Assembly (NCBI GenBank): GCA_026391455.1
Contig: JAPLEH010000061.1
Coordinates: 1-64,000 of the forward strand
Reading direction: 5' to 3'
DNA length: 64,000 nucleotides
Source of the DNA: Bacteroidota bacterium
Lineage (GTDB): Bacteria > Bacteroidota > Bacteroidia > Chitinophagales > Chitinophagaceae
Both the position numbers and the translations under genes were made by a program. This document shows positions 1-8,724 of this stretch, piece by piece (position 1 is the stretch's first letter; each line of letters starts with the position of its first letter). The notes under the pieces are model-generated. The model did no database searches and was not told the origin of the DNA. It saw only the letters and a program-made list of their open reading frames with translations.

Positions 1-2
1 AT

Positions 3-98
3 ACCTTGTTTGCCGGCGAACACCTGGCCGATTGGCAGGGCTTTATGGAAGGGGCTATTAACACCGGCGAAGAAGCAGCGGAAGCCATTGCCGGATGA
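3..98 (+). CDS. Flavin amine oxidase family protein, C-terminal fragment
   Basis: Only the last 31 codons lie in the window; the gene begins before base 1. The fragment reads through FAGEHLADWQGFMEGAI and ends in EEAAEAIAG before TGA at 96-98. This matches the C-terminal FAD-contacting block of flavin monoamine oxidases (pattern FAGEH...G.MEGAI.SG..AA), which oxidise amines with FAD. Substrate and cellular location cannot be judged from this piece. It converges on the TonB receptor gene, with a terminator hairpin in between. Confidence 0.7.
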   Translation, partial: TLFAGEHLADWQGFMEGAINTGEEAAEAIAG

Positions 99-101
99 TA
101 T

Positions 102-132
102 AAAAAAAGGGGATGAAATTGAATTCATCCCC
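102..132 (-). terminator. Rho-independent terminator of the TonB receptor gene
   Basis: A perfect 9-bp stem (109-117 with 124-132, 6-nt loop) is followed on the minus strand by seven U residues (102-108). It lies 26 bases past the receptor stop codon. No U run follows on the plus strand, so it serves mainly the minus-strand gene. Confidence 0.8.
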
Positions 133-157
133 TGGAAAAAATAGTTCAGATAATTAC

Positions 158-3100
158 TTACAATGTTACGTTGAGTCGCAGGAACAGAAAACGTCCGTTG
201 AACCCGAATTGAGAAACGTTACGGGAATATTCAAACTGGTTGTTGTTGCTGAGATCAATGGTAGCAGGCGCACTATAGCCGCCGGCTAATAAAGGTCTTG
301 CAGCCGTCTGCGTTTTAAAATTCCTGTCCGGATAAATATCAAAGATATTATTGGCACCCAGGGTCACTCTCCAGTTTTTGCAAAGTTCGTAACCCACCGA
401 AAAATCCGTAATGGTACGGGCTCCCCATACCGGATGTTCTACCGCAATAAACTGACCATTGATAAATGCACCTTCTTCAATACCATCTCCATTGATATCG
501 GTGGTATTTGGATCGGTTACCTTACCAAAATAAGTCTGACGGATAAAGAAATCCAGTTTGCGAATGGTCAATGTATTCATCAATGATAATTTGGAACGGG
601 GTACGGCTGATTCCAGATAGATACGGCTGGCCTCATTGAAATAGTTGTTGAGGTTGCCGGTATTCTTCAAAATATCGGAAGCTTTGATATCGCCAATACG
701 CTGGGTAAATGATACCGTTCCGGCGAGATCCGTTTTCAACCGAACGTCTTTTTCAAAACGGAACTGATGTGTTACGATATAGTCGATTCCTTTTGATTCG
801 GTGTTAATAGCATTGGTAAAGAAAGTGGCGGCACTGGCATTGGCTGCGTCAAACGCTTGCTGCAATACAAGTTGATTGCCGGTTACAATACCCGAAGGGC
901 GGGAAAACTGTCCGGTAAGCACAATACGATCTTTGATTTTTACATAATAACCATCTACGGTAATCGTGAGTGCAGTGCCCGGTAATTTATAGGTGAATCC
1001 GGCACTGGCACTGAATGATTCTTCCTGTTTCAATTTGGGAATGCCCAATACTTCTGCTGCTTTGGATGTATTGGGGAATGTACCCACTTCAAAAGGTACA
1101 CCACCGATGAATTGCGTAGCAGTGGCATTGAAGTATTTCTGTTGCTGGGAAGGAGCACGGAATCCTGTAGCTACAGCAGCACGAAGGTTCAGTCCTTTAG
1201 CAGCTTTGATACGGGTAGCGAATTTATAATTGAAAGTAGAACCGAAGTCGGAATAGTTTTCAAAACGTATGGCACCTTCTGCCAGCCATGCATTGGTGAT
1301 ATTCAGTTCGAGATCAGCATAAGCGGCAAAATTGCTGCGCGTTTCACTGAGTTCATTCTCCGGACGAAATCCCGGGAATACCTGTGCACCACCTGGTCTT
1401 GCACTGCCAAAGAAATCAGTGGGAAGCAAATTAGCCGGCGTGGTGGGTGTGGCAGGATTGCCGAAAATATCATAGCGCTCATAGGAGTCTTGTGTACCGG
1501 CATCGATCTGGTAATTTTCTAATCGAAATTCAGCACCCAGCCCGATATTACCCCCTGCGAGTACTTTCAGCGGCTTTGATACATCGAGGTTGATCGTATT
1601 TTGCAGGAAGGACAAACCGCCCGCATCAAATTCGGTTGGCGATTTTACACCGAGCGTAGTGTTCACCGTATTCTTAATGGTATACTGGAATTTATTCTGT
1701 CCGAGTGTATTGCTGAAATCGATATTCCAGCCGCCTTTTGTTTTTCCTTTTATACCTGCAGCAATGGATCCATCGGTGATATCAGAAGAGATTTCCGGTA
1801 AGAAACCATCAAGGTAAAGTTCGGTGGATGTTCTGTTTTGATTGGGTCTGCGGTAAAAGCCGGCTGCATTACCGTTGCGGTAGCTGAAGCCCCCGAAGGC
1901 ATAAACCTTCCAAGATTTCGTTAATGGAAATTCAGCATTGGCAAATAATTGGCCGCTTCCCAATCTGGACTGCCCAATACGCATATTAAAATCGCGGCGG
2001 GTGAGGCCCCGGTAATTCAGTTCATCATTGGTAACATTGGTACCCAGTAATCCCTGCATGGCCGCGATAGTGGCTGCATTTTGAATATTGGTTTGTTGTG
2101 CAGCAGTCAGGTAGGTTACCTGCGGAGCATATTGTTTGATGGTATTGATGATCTGGGTGGTGTTGGGCGTATTATTGATATTGCTGAACAATGCACTCAG
2201 GTTCACGCCACCATTGGCCGCTCTTTTTTCAATAGCGTTATAAATATTGTAGATAGCGCCATTGAAATCAGTAGCCCGGTTTGTTTCATCACGAATGATA
2301 CCGCTGGCTGTAATATTTACGAAGCCGCCTTTGCGACCGGCTTTTAAACCGTAATTCAGATCAAGTTGTATTTGTCCGCCATCCAGTCCGCCGCGGTGAT
2401 CATTGGCACCTGCAGAAACATATCCGCCGGTGTACAAGGAAGCCGCGAGTTTGTTCGTGCCTTTTTTCATCACTACGTTGATCACACCGGCAATGGCGTC
2501 TGACCCATATTGTGCAGCAGCGCCGTCGCGCAATACTTCAATACGGTCTATGGCAAAAGCAGGAATGGCATTGAGGTCGGTACCTACAGAACCGCGTCCC
2601 GGTGTACCATTTACATTCACGAGTGATGAGGTATGTCTTCTTTTGCTGTTGAGCAGCACCAATACCTGATCGGGGCCCAGGCCTCTCAGTTGTGCCGGAT
2701 CGATATGGTCGGTACCGTCTGCCACCGTCATGGTGTTGGAGGTAAAGGAAGGAGCCACATAGTTTAGAATCTGGTTCAGGTTGGCCTGTGGAGCAGATTT
2801 GGTGAGGTCCTTAATACTCAATACGTCTACGGGCACAGGTGTTTGTGTGGATACCCTGCCTGCAGCGCGGGTACCGGTGATCACTACTTCCTGTTGTTCG
2901 CCACCTGCCTTCAATTGAATTTCATATTCATTGACCGATGGATCCAGTGACAGGGTTTGTGATTCATATCCGGTATAACTGATGATCAGTTCTTTTACTA
3001 CAGCATCGAGCCGGATGGAAAATTTTCCCTCTTTGTCGGTACTTGCTCCTTTACGGTTGGCGGTGGATACTACGGAAGCGCCCTGCAGGGGTTGTTTGTC

Positions 3101-3190
3101 TGCCCCGTCCACTACTCTTCCGGTTACCACGCGCTGGCTCATTCCCAGGAATGGGATCAGCAGCAGCAATAATAATAATGGTTTTCTCAT
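158..3190 (-). CDS. TonB-dependent outer membrane receptor
   Basis: The start at 3190 gives a 1010-residue protein with signal peptide MRKPLLLLLLLIPFLGMSQ; a longer reading from 3250 adds 20 residues with no signal. Residues about 20-100 form a carboxypeptidase-regulatory-like beta-sandwich (VTGRVVDG...LQGASV). A plug domain at about 105-235 contains RGLGPDQVLVLLNSKRR and the IDRIEVLRDGAAAQYGSDAIAG block. The rest is a 22-strand-type barrel ending in a hydrophobic terminal strand. It should import a ligand across the outer membrane using TonB/ExbBD energy. It lacks a neighbouring SusD gene, so it is not a classic polysaccharide SusC; the substrate is unknown. Confidence 0.9.
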   Translation of the reverse strand: MRKPLLLLLLLIPFLGMSQRVVTGRVVDGADKQPLQGASVVSTANRKGASTDKEGKFSIRLDAVVKELIISYTGYESQTLSLDPSVNEYEIQLKAGGEQQEVVITGTRAAGRVSTQTPVPVDVLSIKDLTKSAPQANLNQILNYVAPSFTSNTMTVADGTDHIDPAQLRGLGPDQVLVLLNSKRRHTSSLVNVNGTPGRGSVGTDLNAIPAFAIDRIEVLRDGAAAQYGSDAIAGVINVVMKKGTNKLAASLYTGGYVSAGANDHRGGLDGGQIQLDLNYGLKAGRKGGFVNITASGIIRDETNRATDFNGAIYNIYNAIEKRAANGGVNLSALFSNINNTPNTTQIINTIKQYAPQVTYLTAAQQTNIQNAATIAAMQGLLGTNVTNDELNYRGLTRRDFNMRIGQSRLGSGQLFANAEFPLTKSWKVYAFGGFSYRNGNAAGFYRRPNQNRTSTELYLDGFLPEISSDITDGSIAAGIKGKTKGGWNIDFSNTLGQNKFQYTIKNTVNTTLGVKSPTEFDAGGLSFLQNTINLDVSKPLKVLAGGNIGLGAEFRLENYQIDAGTQDSYERYDIFGNPATPTTPANLLPTDFFGSARPGGAQVFPGFRPENELSETRSNFAAYADLELNITNAWLAEGAIRFENYSDFGSTFNYKFATRIKAAKGLNLRAAVATGFRAPSQQQKYFNATATQFIGGVPFEVGTFPNTSKAAEVLGIPKLKQEESFSASAGFTYKLPGTALTITVDGYYVKIKDRIVLTGQFSRPSGIVTGNQLVLQQAFDAANASAATFFTNAINTESKGIDYIVTHQFRFEKDVRLKTDLAGTVSFTQRIGDIKASDILKNTGNLNNYFNEASRIYLESAVPRSKLSLMNTLTIRKLDFFIRQTYFGKVTDPNTTDINGDGIEEGAFINGQFIAVEHPVWGARTITDFSVGYELCKNWRVTLGANNIFDIYPDRNFKTQTAARPLLAGGYSAPATIDLSNNNQFEYSRNVSQFGFNGRFLFLRLNVTL

Positions 3191-3314
3191 GTTATCTGTT
3201 TTAGTGAAAAAAAATAGTAATCCCTCCGCATGATCACATGCAGTCATCAAATGAATGATTAAGTGGAAGTGATGGAAAATGCCTGAATGAAATCTCAGGC
3301 AAGCGTTAGAAATA

Positions 3315-3322
3315 CAAATTTA
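3315..3322 (-). promoter_or_regulatory. TAnnTTTG -7 element for the TonB receptor
   Basis: On the minus strand the sequence reads TAAATTTG, matching the Bacteroidota sigma-70 -7 consensus, about 125 bases upstream of the chosen start. No clear -33 TTTG is visible. A GCCTGA/TCAGGC hairpin (3281-3300) lies in the presumed leader. Confidence 0.45.
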
Positions 3323-3477
3323 CAGAATAAAAAAGTAAGACGCGGGGTAGAATTGAACACTAATAAGTGTTTCTAATTACACAATTCGGAATATTTTTTT
3401 GAATAGCATTCAAATAGTCGAACAGTTGTTTATTGTATAAATGCTCTTCGTGTAGGCAGCCGGGTTTTCACCATCTA

Positions 3478-4368
3478 TCAGGGTACTTGTTTTCCCGCGG
3501 AAGCTTCCCATAATCGGAACCAGTCTTCGGTTTCCAGTCGTACACCGGAAGCTTGCATGGCGCTGATGATGCGACTGGCTTTCGATGTGCCCAGTACGGG
3601 TACAATACCCGATGGATGGCGATGCAGAAAGGCCAATAGTATCAGGTCAGCTTCAATCTGGTATTTGGTGGCCAGGGGTGCGGCTGTTTGCAGAATGCGC
3701 GTACTGCGTTCATCCGGTTCGTTATTGAATAAGGCACCGCTGCCCAGCGGGGCCCATGCCATGGGGACTATCTTTTTTTCGATGCACTGATCCAGTTGTC
3801 CATTATGAAAAGGATCCATATGCACCACCGATATTTCAAGCTGGTTGATTGCCACGGGAAAATAAGTGTGCAGCATATTCACCTGAGATGGAGTAAAATT
3901 GGAAACACCTGCATGTAATATCTTACCCTGTTGCTTCAGTTGGGTAAAGGCTTCGGCTATTTCCGCCGGATCCATCAGCGGATCGGGCCGGTGAATAAGG
4001 AGTGCATCGAGATAATCTGTTTGCAGATTCCTGAGCGAACGTTCTGCGCAGGCAATGATATATGCTTTGCTGGTATTGTATGATTTGATTTGAAAGGAGG
4101 GTCTGGCTTCAACGGGCATCTGAATACCGCATTTGGTAATGAGTTGCATGGCGGCCCTTTTGCCCGGAATTTGTTTGAGTGCTGCCCCGAATTCTTCTTC
4201 CGTGGTATAATCGCCATAGATATCTGCATGATCAAAACTGGTAATACCGTGGTCGAGGCAGGTATGGATCATGTCGAGGTATGCAGCAGTGGAAAAGCGG
4301 GCACCCCATTGGCCCCATTTCATACATCCGGCTACTACCGGTGAGAAATGTAAAGGAAGCGTATTCAT
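3478..4368 (-). CDS. Aldo/keto reductase (YdhF-like)
   Basis: This 296-residue single-domain protein has the NAD(P)H-dependent aldo/keto reductase TIM-barrel pattern. The catalytic tetrad is visible as D46, Y51 (in FDHADIYG), K79 (ITKCG) and H126 (LLIHRPDP). The C-terminal cofactor region contains VPVLGTSKASRI. Length and the 'KWGQWG' opening resemble E. coli YdhF. It probably reduces small carbonyl substrates in the cytoplasm; the real substrate is unknown. It stands alone, separated from the RRM gene upstream by that gene's terminator. Confidence 0.88.
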   Translation of the reverse strand: MNTLPLHFSPVVAGCMKWGQWGARFSTAAYLDMIHTCLDHGITSFDHADIYGDYTTEEEFGAALKQIPGKRAAMQLITKCGIQMPVEARPSFQIKSYNTSKAYIIACAERSLRNLQTDYLDALLIHRPDPLMDPAEIAEAFTQLKQQGKILHAGVSNFTPSQVNMLHTYFPVAINQLEISVVHMDPFHNGQLDQCIEKKIVPMAWAPLGSGALFNNEPDERSTRILQTAAPLATKYQIEADLILLAFLHRHPSGIVPVLGTSKASRIISAMQASGVRLETEDWFRLWEASAGKQVP

Positions 4369-4380
4369 ACCTGCAAAGAA

Positions 4381-4414
4381 ATAAAAAAAGTCCGGCTCTT
4401 TCGAACCAGACTTT
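4381..4414 (-). terminator. Terminator of the RRM gene
   Basis: The minus-strand RNA folds as a 9-bp stem (4387-4395 with 4406-4414, one G-U pair) followed by a run of U (4383-4389). It begins 25 bases past the RRM stop codon. Confidence 0.75.
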
Positions 4415-4438
4415 TAAAGCTACATATATCTGTGAAGA

Positions 4439-4852
4439 TTAATAGTCGTTGTTATAACCACCGCGGTCACGGTTATATCCGCCGCCGCCGCCTTTGTTAC
4501 CACCGCCTTTGTAGCCGCCACCGCCGCCACCACCTTTGTAGCCGCCGCCACCGCCGCCGCTGCCAAAGCTTCTTTTCTTGTAGCCACCGCCACCACCACC
4601 ACTGCCTTCAGGCTTGGGACGGCTTTCGTTAACTACAATGTTACGGCCGTCAACTTCGGTGCCGTTTAATGCTGCAATAGCTGCTTGTGCCTGGTCGTCA
4701 TTGGGCATTTCCACAAAACCGAATCCTTTGCTGCGGTTAGTGAATTTGTCGGTAACGATTTTAGCAGAAGATACTTCACCATGGGTGGCAAAGAGGTTGG
4801 ACAAGTCCTGATCTTTCAGATTCCAACTGAGGTTTCCTACGTAAATGTTCAT
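4439..4852 (-). CDS. Glycine-rich RRM RNA-binding protein
   Basis: The start at 4852 (MNIYVGNLSW) gives 137 residues. One RRM fold spans about residues 1-80, with RNP2 (IYVGNLSW, residues 3-10) and RNP1 (KGFGFVEM, 42-49). The tail from about residue 85 is almost pure glycine with interspersed Tyr-Lys, ending in YNRDRGGYNNDY. This architecture is that of the bacterial and plant glycine-rich RNA-binding proteins, often cold-induced RNA chaperones. It probably binds single-stranded RNA in the cytoplasm. About 250 noncoding bases lie upstream before the rplI terminator, leaving room for a long regulatory leader, but no motif is obvious there. Confidence 0.9.
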   Translation of the reverse strand: MNIYVGNLSWNLKDQDLSNLFATHGEVSSAKIVTDKFTNRSKGFGFVEMPNDDQAQAAIAALNGTEVDGRNIVVNESRPKPEGSGGGGGGYKKRSFGSGGGGGGYKGGGGGGGYKGGGNKGGGGGYNRDRGGYNNDY

Positions 4853-5105
4853 TTTGAGATGTTTTAAAAAAATAAAAGTGTCAACAGTAGCAGTACCCAA
4901 TGAACATTCAACGGTTTTTCGAGACGTTCAGGACTTACGAAACTGAAAGAGCACCAAATGCAAGACAAAATAACGGATTTTTTTTCCACATTTCCGCATT
5001 TTTTCGCCCCTGTGTTTAGAAAAAACACCTTTTTTTATTCAACTAATTGATTTAAAATCATTTATGTAAAAACCTGCCGGTCAGCCACCTTTGGTTAGCA
5101 GGCAT

Positions 5106-5135
5106 AAAAAAAAGCTCCCGAAAATGGGAGCTTTT
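5106..5135 (-). terminator. Terminator of the rpsF-rpsR-rplI operon
   Basis: A 10-bp perfect stem (5110-5119 with 5126-5135) with a 6-base loop is followed by eight U on the minus strand, 19 bases past the rplI stop codon. Confidence 0.85.
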
Positions 5136-5154
5136 AAAATAAAGTTTTGCAGAA

Positions 5155-5601
5155 TTATTCAGCTACTACTTCAAACTCAACTTCAGTACTCTTACTGTTG
5201 CCAAAATCGATAGTGGCTTTGTATGTGCCGAGTTCTTTTACATCTTCAGGAATAGTAATTTTCTTCCTGTCGATTTCATAGCCTCTTTGCTCACGGATAC
5301 CGCGGCTCAATTGAAGAGAAGTGATGCTGCCGAAGATTTTACCGCTGGTTCCAGTTTTAGCGCCCAGTTTAATGGGAGCCTCATTCAGTTTAGCAATAAC
5401 GCTGTTGATTTCCGCCAGCATTTTTTCTTCTTTCTTACGCACCTGCTTCAGCCGCTCTTCGAGTTGCTTTCTGTTGCTGGAGCTGTTTTCTACGGCCAGT
5501 TGACGGGGCAGTAAGTAGTTACGGGCATACCCGTTCTTTACTTTTACCACTTCGTTTTTTGCACCGAGATTATCTACGTCTTGAATTAATATAATTTCCA
5601 T
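5155..5601 (-). CDS. rplI: 50S ribosomal protein L9
   Basis: This 148-residue protein starts MEIILIQDVDNLG. The N-terminal rRNA-binding domain carries the L9 signature (VKVKNGYARNYLLP, about residues 22-35), a long charged connecting helix follows (about 45-75), and the C-terminal domain contains GSITSLQL. It binds 23S rRNA near the L1 stalk and helps keep the reading frame. It is the last gene of the rpsF-rpsR-rplI operon and is followed by the operon terminator. An upstream in-frame ATG adds seven residues that the family lacks, so the shorter start is preferred. Confidence 0.96.
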   Translation of the reverse strand: MEIILIQDVDNLGAKNEVVKVKNGYARNYLLPRQLAVENSSSNRKQLEERLKQVRKKEEKMLAEINSVIAKLNEAPIKLGAKTGTSGKIFGSITSLQLSRGIREQRGYEIDRKKITIPEDVKELGTYKATIDFGNSKSTEVEFEVVAE

Positions 5602-5678
5602 TGTTCGCTTTTTGTTCACCAACCCAGTTTTGCAATCGCAATACTGTCTTCCCGTTTTATCCGGGAGTTAGGGTGAGG

Positions 5679-5942
5679 TTATTTTAAAAGGTCTGTTACG
5701 TAAGGCAATAATGCCATCTGACGTGCTTTTTTCACCGCATCAGAAACTTTGCGCTGATACTTCAGGCTGTTTCCGGATAAGCGGCGGGGTAATAATTTAC
5801 CTTGCTCGTTCAGAAATTTTTTGAGGAACTCCACATCTTTATAATCGATGTAGCGGATGCCATATTTTTTGAAACGACAGAATTTCTTTTCTCTCTTGTC
5901 GTTTTTAATGGCGGTCAGGTATTTTATTTCATTTTTTGCCAT
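5679..5942 (-). CDS. rpsR: 30S ribosomal protein S18
   Basis: This 87-residue protein has the S18 core ([23 protein letters not shown] and [16 protein letters not shown] parts). It pairs with S6 in the small-subunit platform. Three bases separate it from the rpsF stop, which implies coupled translation. The family zinc ligands are mostly absent (a single Cys), as in many non-zinc S18 variants. Confidence 0.96.
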   Translation of the reverse strand: MAKNEIKYLTAIKNDKREKKFCRFKKYGIRYIDYKDVEFLKKFLNEQGKLLPRRLSGNSLKYQRKVSDAVKKARQMALLPYVTDLLK

Positions 5943-5945
5943 GTC

Positions 5946-6302
5946 TTAAGCCTCCACTGCTTTTTCGGTTCCTGCCTTAACGCCACTTCTCTTTTTTGCA
6001 TTGTACTCGACGGCGTATTTATCGAGTTTGGTACACAGGTGACGCAGTACTGTTTCGTCACGCAAGAGCTGAATTTTCAGCTTTTCATTGAATTCAGATG
6101 CTGCCGTGTATTCGAGCACCCAGTACAAACCCGTTGTTTTTTTCTGGATCGGGTAAGCCAGTGATTTCAGTCCCCAGGGGTTTTCAGCAACGATAGAGCC
6201 ACCGGCATCGGTAACCAGCTTCGCATATTTTTTTTGCTCAGCTTTAAATTCATCATCGCTCAAAACAGGGGTGAAGATCACCATCAATTCGTAATTGTTC
6301 AT
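5946..6302 (-). CDS. rpsF: 30S ribosomal protein S6
   Basis: This 118-residue protein has the S6 ferredoxin-like fold, recognisable by MNNYELMVIFTPVLSD and the central NPWGLKSLAYPIQKKTTG block. It binds 16S rRNA together with S18. It is the first gene of the operon. It has a structured leader of about 100 bases and a TAnnTTTG promoter box upstream. Confidence 0.96.
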   Translation of the reverse strand: MNNYELMVIFTPVLSDDEFKAEQKKYAKLVTDAGGSIVAENPWGLKSLAYPIQKKTTGLYWVLEYTAASEFNEKLKIQLLRDETVLRHLCTKLDKYAVEYNAKKRSGVKAGTEKAVEA

Positions 6303-6411
6303 TTTTCCTGTTTTACCCTGACGTTTCCGTCAGGATGGTTAAATAATTCGATTTATCCCATTGGACAATCCGCCGTGGCGGAAAGAATCTGCGAATACAG
6401 ATTTGGGGGTG
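6303..6411 (-). promoter_or_regulatory. Structured rpsF leader, candidate S6:S18 autoregulatory RNA
   Basis: Between promoter and start codon the minus-strand RNA can form three hairpins. One has a 7-bp stem capped by a GAAA tetraloop (6317-6334), one is a GC-rich CCGC/GCGG stem (6370-6381), and one has AATCTG/CAGATT arms (6386-6403). S6 operons of many phyla carry an S6:S18-binding leader containing CCG motifs. The CCG-rich hairpin fits this, but the match to the known motif is inferred and not demonstrated. Confidence 0.45.
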
Positions 6412-6419
6412 CAAAGATA
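6412..6419 (-). promoter_or_regulatory. rpsF: TAnnTTTG -7 element of the S6 operon
   Basis: The minus strand reads TATCTTTG about 110 bases upstream of rpsF, just before the leader hairpins. The -33 region is only a weak match. Confidence 0.55.
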
Positions 6420-6901
6420 AGGGTTTGAGGCTAAAAAACGAAGGGAAATCAGGGGCTTGTTTCCCTGGCAGGTTTTGTTACGCAAATATATGATATGCAG
6501 CGGTTTGTGATCAGGTGATTTGCCGGAAAAACCCGTTGGGGAGTTTGCACGCCGGGGTTTAACTCTCCACGAATCAACAAACCGCACTTACACCATTTTT
6601 TATTTTTCACTCAGAAGCTCAACGTTCTTTTCCGTTATTTCATAATTACCAAAAGAATATTAATAAACTTGGGATCAGCAGCCAGTTTGTGCTGTTCAGC
6701 GGGGGATTTTTTTTCCAAAGGGTGAGCAATTTTGGGTTAACGGGTTGATGTTCATAAATAGTTTAAATCCGGATTCCAGGCACCAGCCCTTGCTACGCTT
6801 GGGTAAGATAAGATTCACAGAGACCGGAACTCCGGCATCTCGCTATTCACATAGTTCTAATTGCAGATACACCAAGGCAGAAACTCGTTTTTCTTCCCGG
6901 T
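6420..6901. other. Gene-free spacer
   Basis: No convincing gene, RNA gene or repeat is visible between the rpsF promoter and the convergent side of the VOC gene. Open frames here are short, have no family features and lack signal or promoter sequences. Confidence 0.5.
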
Positions 6902-7375
6902 CTAGTTATCCTGCGGTGTGTACTTTACTATGTCAATGCCAATTCCGTTTGGGTCCTGAATAGCAAAATGCCTGTCGCCCCAGGGTTCGTTGCGAATGTC
7001 AATTTTGATTTCTATTCCTTTCTTTTTTATTTCCTTGTAAACTTTGTCCACATCTTCCACTTCAATTGTCAGATACATTCCTTGTCCTGCAAAAGGCTTT
7101 TGAAATAATGGTTGTTGGCTGGGGTGGTTTGGGAGTAAAAAACTGATTTCAGCTTCTTTGCCAGGTGTATGCAACAAAAGATAGAACTCGTTTTCAAATG
7201 TTATTTCAAAGTTTAAAACTTTGGTATAGAAAGATTTTGTCTCGGCTAATTTTTCCGTTACGATCCCCGCATTTAATTTCATTTTGAATTGATTTTTAAA
7301 TGATGAATTAGTTTGTGAAAATGCGTTTACTGCAAGGCAAACTACAGTAAATGCTGTCAGGAAATAGTTCGTCAT
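6902..7375 (-). CDS. VOC (glyoxalase/bleomycin-resistance fold) protein with signal peptide
   Basis: From the start at 7375 the protein is 157 residues: a signal peptide (MTNYFLTAFTVVCLAVNAFS) followed by one VOC domain (MKLNAGIVTEKLAETKSFY to IQDPNGIGIDIVKY). The paired beta-alpha-beta units and the terminal DPNGIGIDIV are typical of the family, which includes metal-dependent lyases, dioxygenases and drug-binding proteins. Most VOC proteins are cytoplasmic, and an internal ATG at 7282 would give that form, so either start may be used. It sits just downstream of an AraC-type regulator on the same strand and may be its target. Function unknown. Confidence 0.72.
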   Translation of the reverse strand: MTNYFLTAFTVVCLAVNAFSQTNSSFKNQFKMKLNAGIVTEKLAETKSFYTKVLNFEITFENEFYLLLHTPGKEAEISFLLPNHPSQQPLFQKPFAGQGMYLTIEVEDVDKVYKEIKKKGIEIKIDIRNEPWGDRHFAIQDPNGIGIDIVKYTPQDN

Positions 7376-7445
7376 TTTGATTTTTGAATTGAAGAACAAA
7401 AATCCGGAATATCCCAGGTCAATCATTGTAAAAACCGGACATATT

Positions 7446-8261
7446 TTATCTGTGAAACGCTTTGCAGGGGGTTACTCCATAAAAGTTTTTAAACTCCTTC
7501 ACAAAATGAGCCTGGTCGTAATAGCCAGCATCAAAAAATAATTTATTTTCTCTTAAACTTTGTACAGAGGGCTTAGCCCTTAATATATTCTGAAAGCGAA
7601 CCACTTTGCTAAAAGTTTTTGCCGTGTCGCCAACATAAAATTGAAAAAGTCTGCGCAATTGTCTTGGACTGATGCCTGTGTTTAAATCAGTTTCAATATT
7701 AAGCACGCCAAAATTTTTAAGTATGATATTGATGGATTCGTAAAGCCTGTTATCCTGGTTAAATTTGATTCCAGCAATCAGTTCTGAAAAGTAATTGTCA
7801 AACAACGCTTTGATTTGCCTTGTGGTTTGTTGTGGTTCAAAATTAGCTGAAATGAAAGAAGCTGTTTTGGGAGAAACTAACTTTAAATGTTCAAACCGGT
7901 TACTCAATTCGGATGCATTGGTGTTGAAAAATTGCGGAAACATTGTAGGAAAGAACCGTACACCAATATAATGAAACGAATTAGCAAGAGGGAATTCTGT
8001 GTATTTTTTGCAAAACCCCATTACAAAATTATCCTGTGGGTTATTGAGTTCAAAGAAAATATCAATGCAGCCGTCAGCCACTACTTTATAGTTGAATGGC
8101 TCTTTAAGTGCTTGGTTTGTTTTAAGCTCCCAATAGCAATAAATATAAGGTTGGAGTTTTAAATCCGGCAAAAATTCAGCGTAGGTTACATTATCAGCCG
8201 ATTGTTTTATTGTCGGTTGAATAGGATTGTAAAGTTGTCTTATGTCTGCTGAAAGTTTCAC
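7446..8261 (-). CDS. AraC family transcriptional regulator
   Basis: This 271-residue protein has an N-terminal beta-rich sensor region (YIYCYWELKT...ADGCIDIFFEL), like the DUF6597 domain often found in such regulators. A C-terminal double helix-turn-helix spans about residues 185-271 (GISPRQLRRLFQFYVG, FDAGYYDQAHFVKEFKNFYGVTP). The motif AGYYDQAHF...FYGVTP is the AraC hallmark. It probably controls the downstream VOC gene and itself; an inverted repeat lies just upstream of the start. The ligand is unknown. Confidence 0.88.
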   Translation of the reverse strand: MKLSADIRQLYNPIQPTIKQSADNVTYAEFLPDLKLQPYIYCYWELKTNQALKEPFNYKVVADGCIDIFFELNNPQDNFVMGFCKKYTEFPLANSFHYIGVRFFPTMFPQFFNTNASELSNRFEHLKLVSPKTASFISANFEPQQTTRQIKALFDNYFSELIAGIKFNQDNRLYESINIILKNFGVLNIETDLNTGISPRQLRRLFQFYVGDTAKTFSKVVRFQNILRAKPSVQSLRENKLFFDAGYYDQAHFVKEFKNFYGVTPCKAFHR

Positions 8262-8277
8262 TAGTTGCAGCGTGTTG

Positions 8278-8297
8278 CATTAGTATGAGCGCTAATG
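8278..8297 (-). promoter_or_regulatory. Inverted repeat upstream of the AraC gene
   Basis: CATTAG and CTAATG arms with an 8-base spacer lie 17 bases upstream of the regulator start. This is a plausible autoregulatory operator, but there is no other support. The rest of the spacer (8262-8670) shows nothing recognisable. Confidence 0.3.
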
Positions 8298-8670
8298 TAT
8301 GTAATGTCGGGTATCCGAACATATTTTTTCTTAGCACTTTAACTATTACTGACCTGATTTTTAATTTCTTTACGAGCCAAAGACAAAAAACTAACGTCTT
8401 CCTTTACTGATGTGGCAATACGCCGGAAATTTATAAAAATTAGCAGGTAAATGCTGGTGATATTCGTTATCGGCCTTTTTTCCCAACTCTATGTTTGTTA
8501 TATACTGGTGCCGGAGTTTCGTTTTCAAATAATTGCAACCCAATAGCTTCTACATGCACACCATATCTGTTCCCTTGTTAACCGGTGAATAGTTAAGGGC
8601 TAAGTGAAAATAGTGCGGACACCAGCGACCGCAACGCTGTATCTTTTATCTTTTCTCTGTTATCTTTTAT

Positions 8671-8710
8671 AAAAAAAAAGCCCGTCTGCAATCACAAACG
8701 GGCTTTTTTT
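8671..8710 (-). terminator. Strong terminator, bidirectional form
   Basis: A 13-bp stem (8673-8685 with 8698-8710) has a 12-base loop, and long U runs on both strands. It ends the transcript of the T9SS nuclease gene, whose stop is 15 bases away. No plus-strand gene reaches it. Confidence 0.85.
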
Positions 8711-8724
8711 GATTTGTCTATCTT

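Noticed and set aside
4420-4632. Frames rich in Ala/Val or His/Arg opposite the RRM gene tail
   Set aside because: They are other-frame readings of the GGT/GGC repeats coding the glycine-rich tail.
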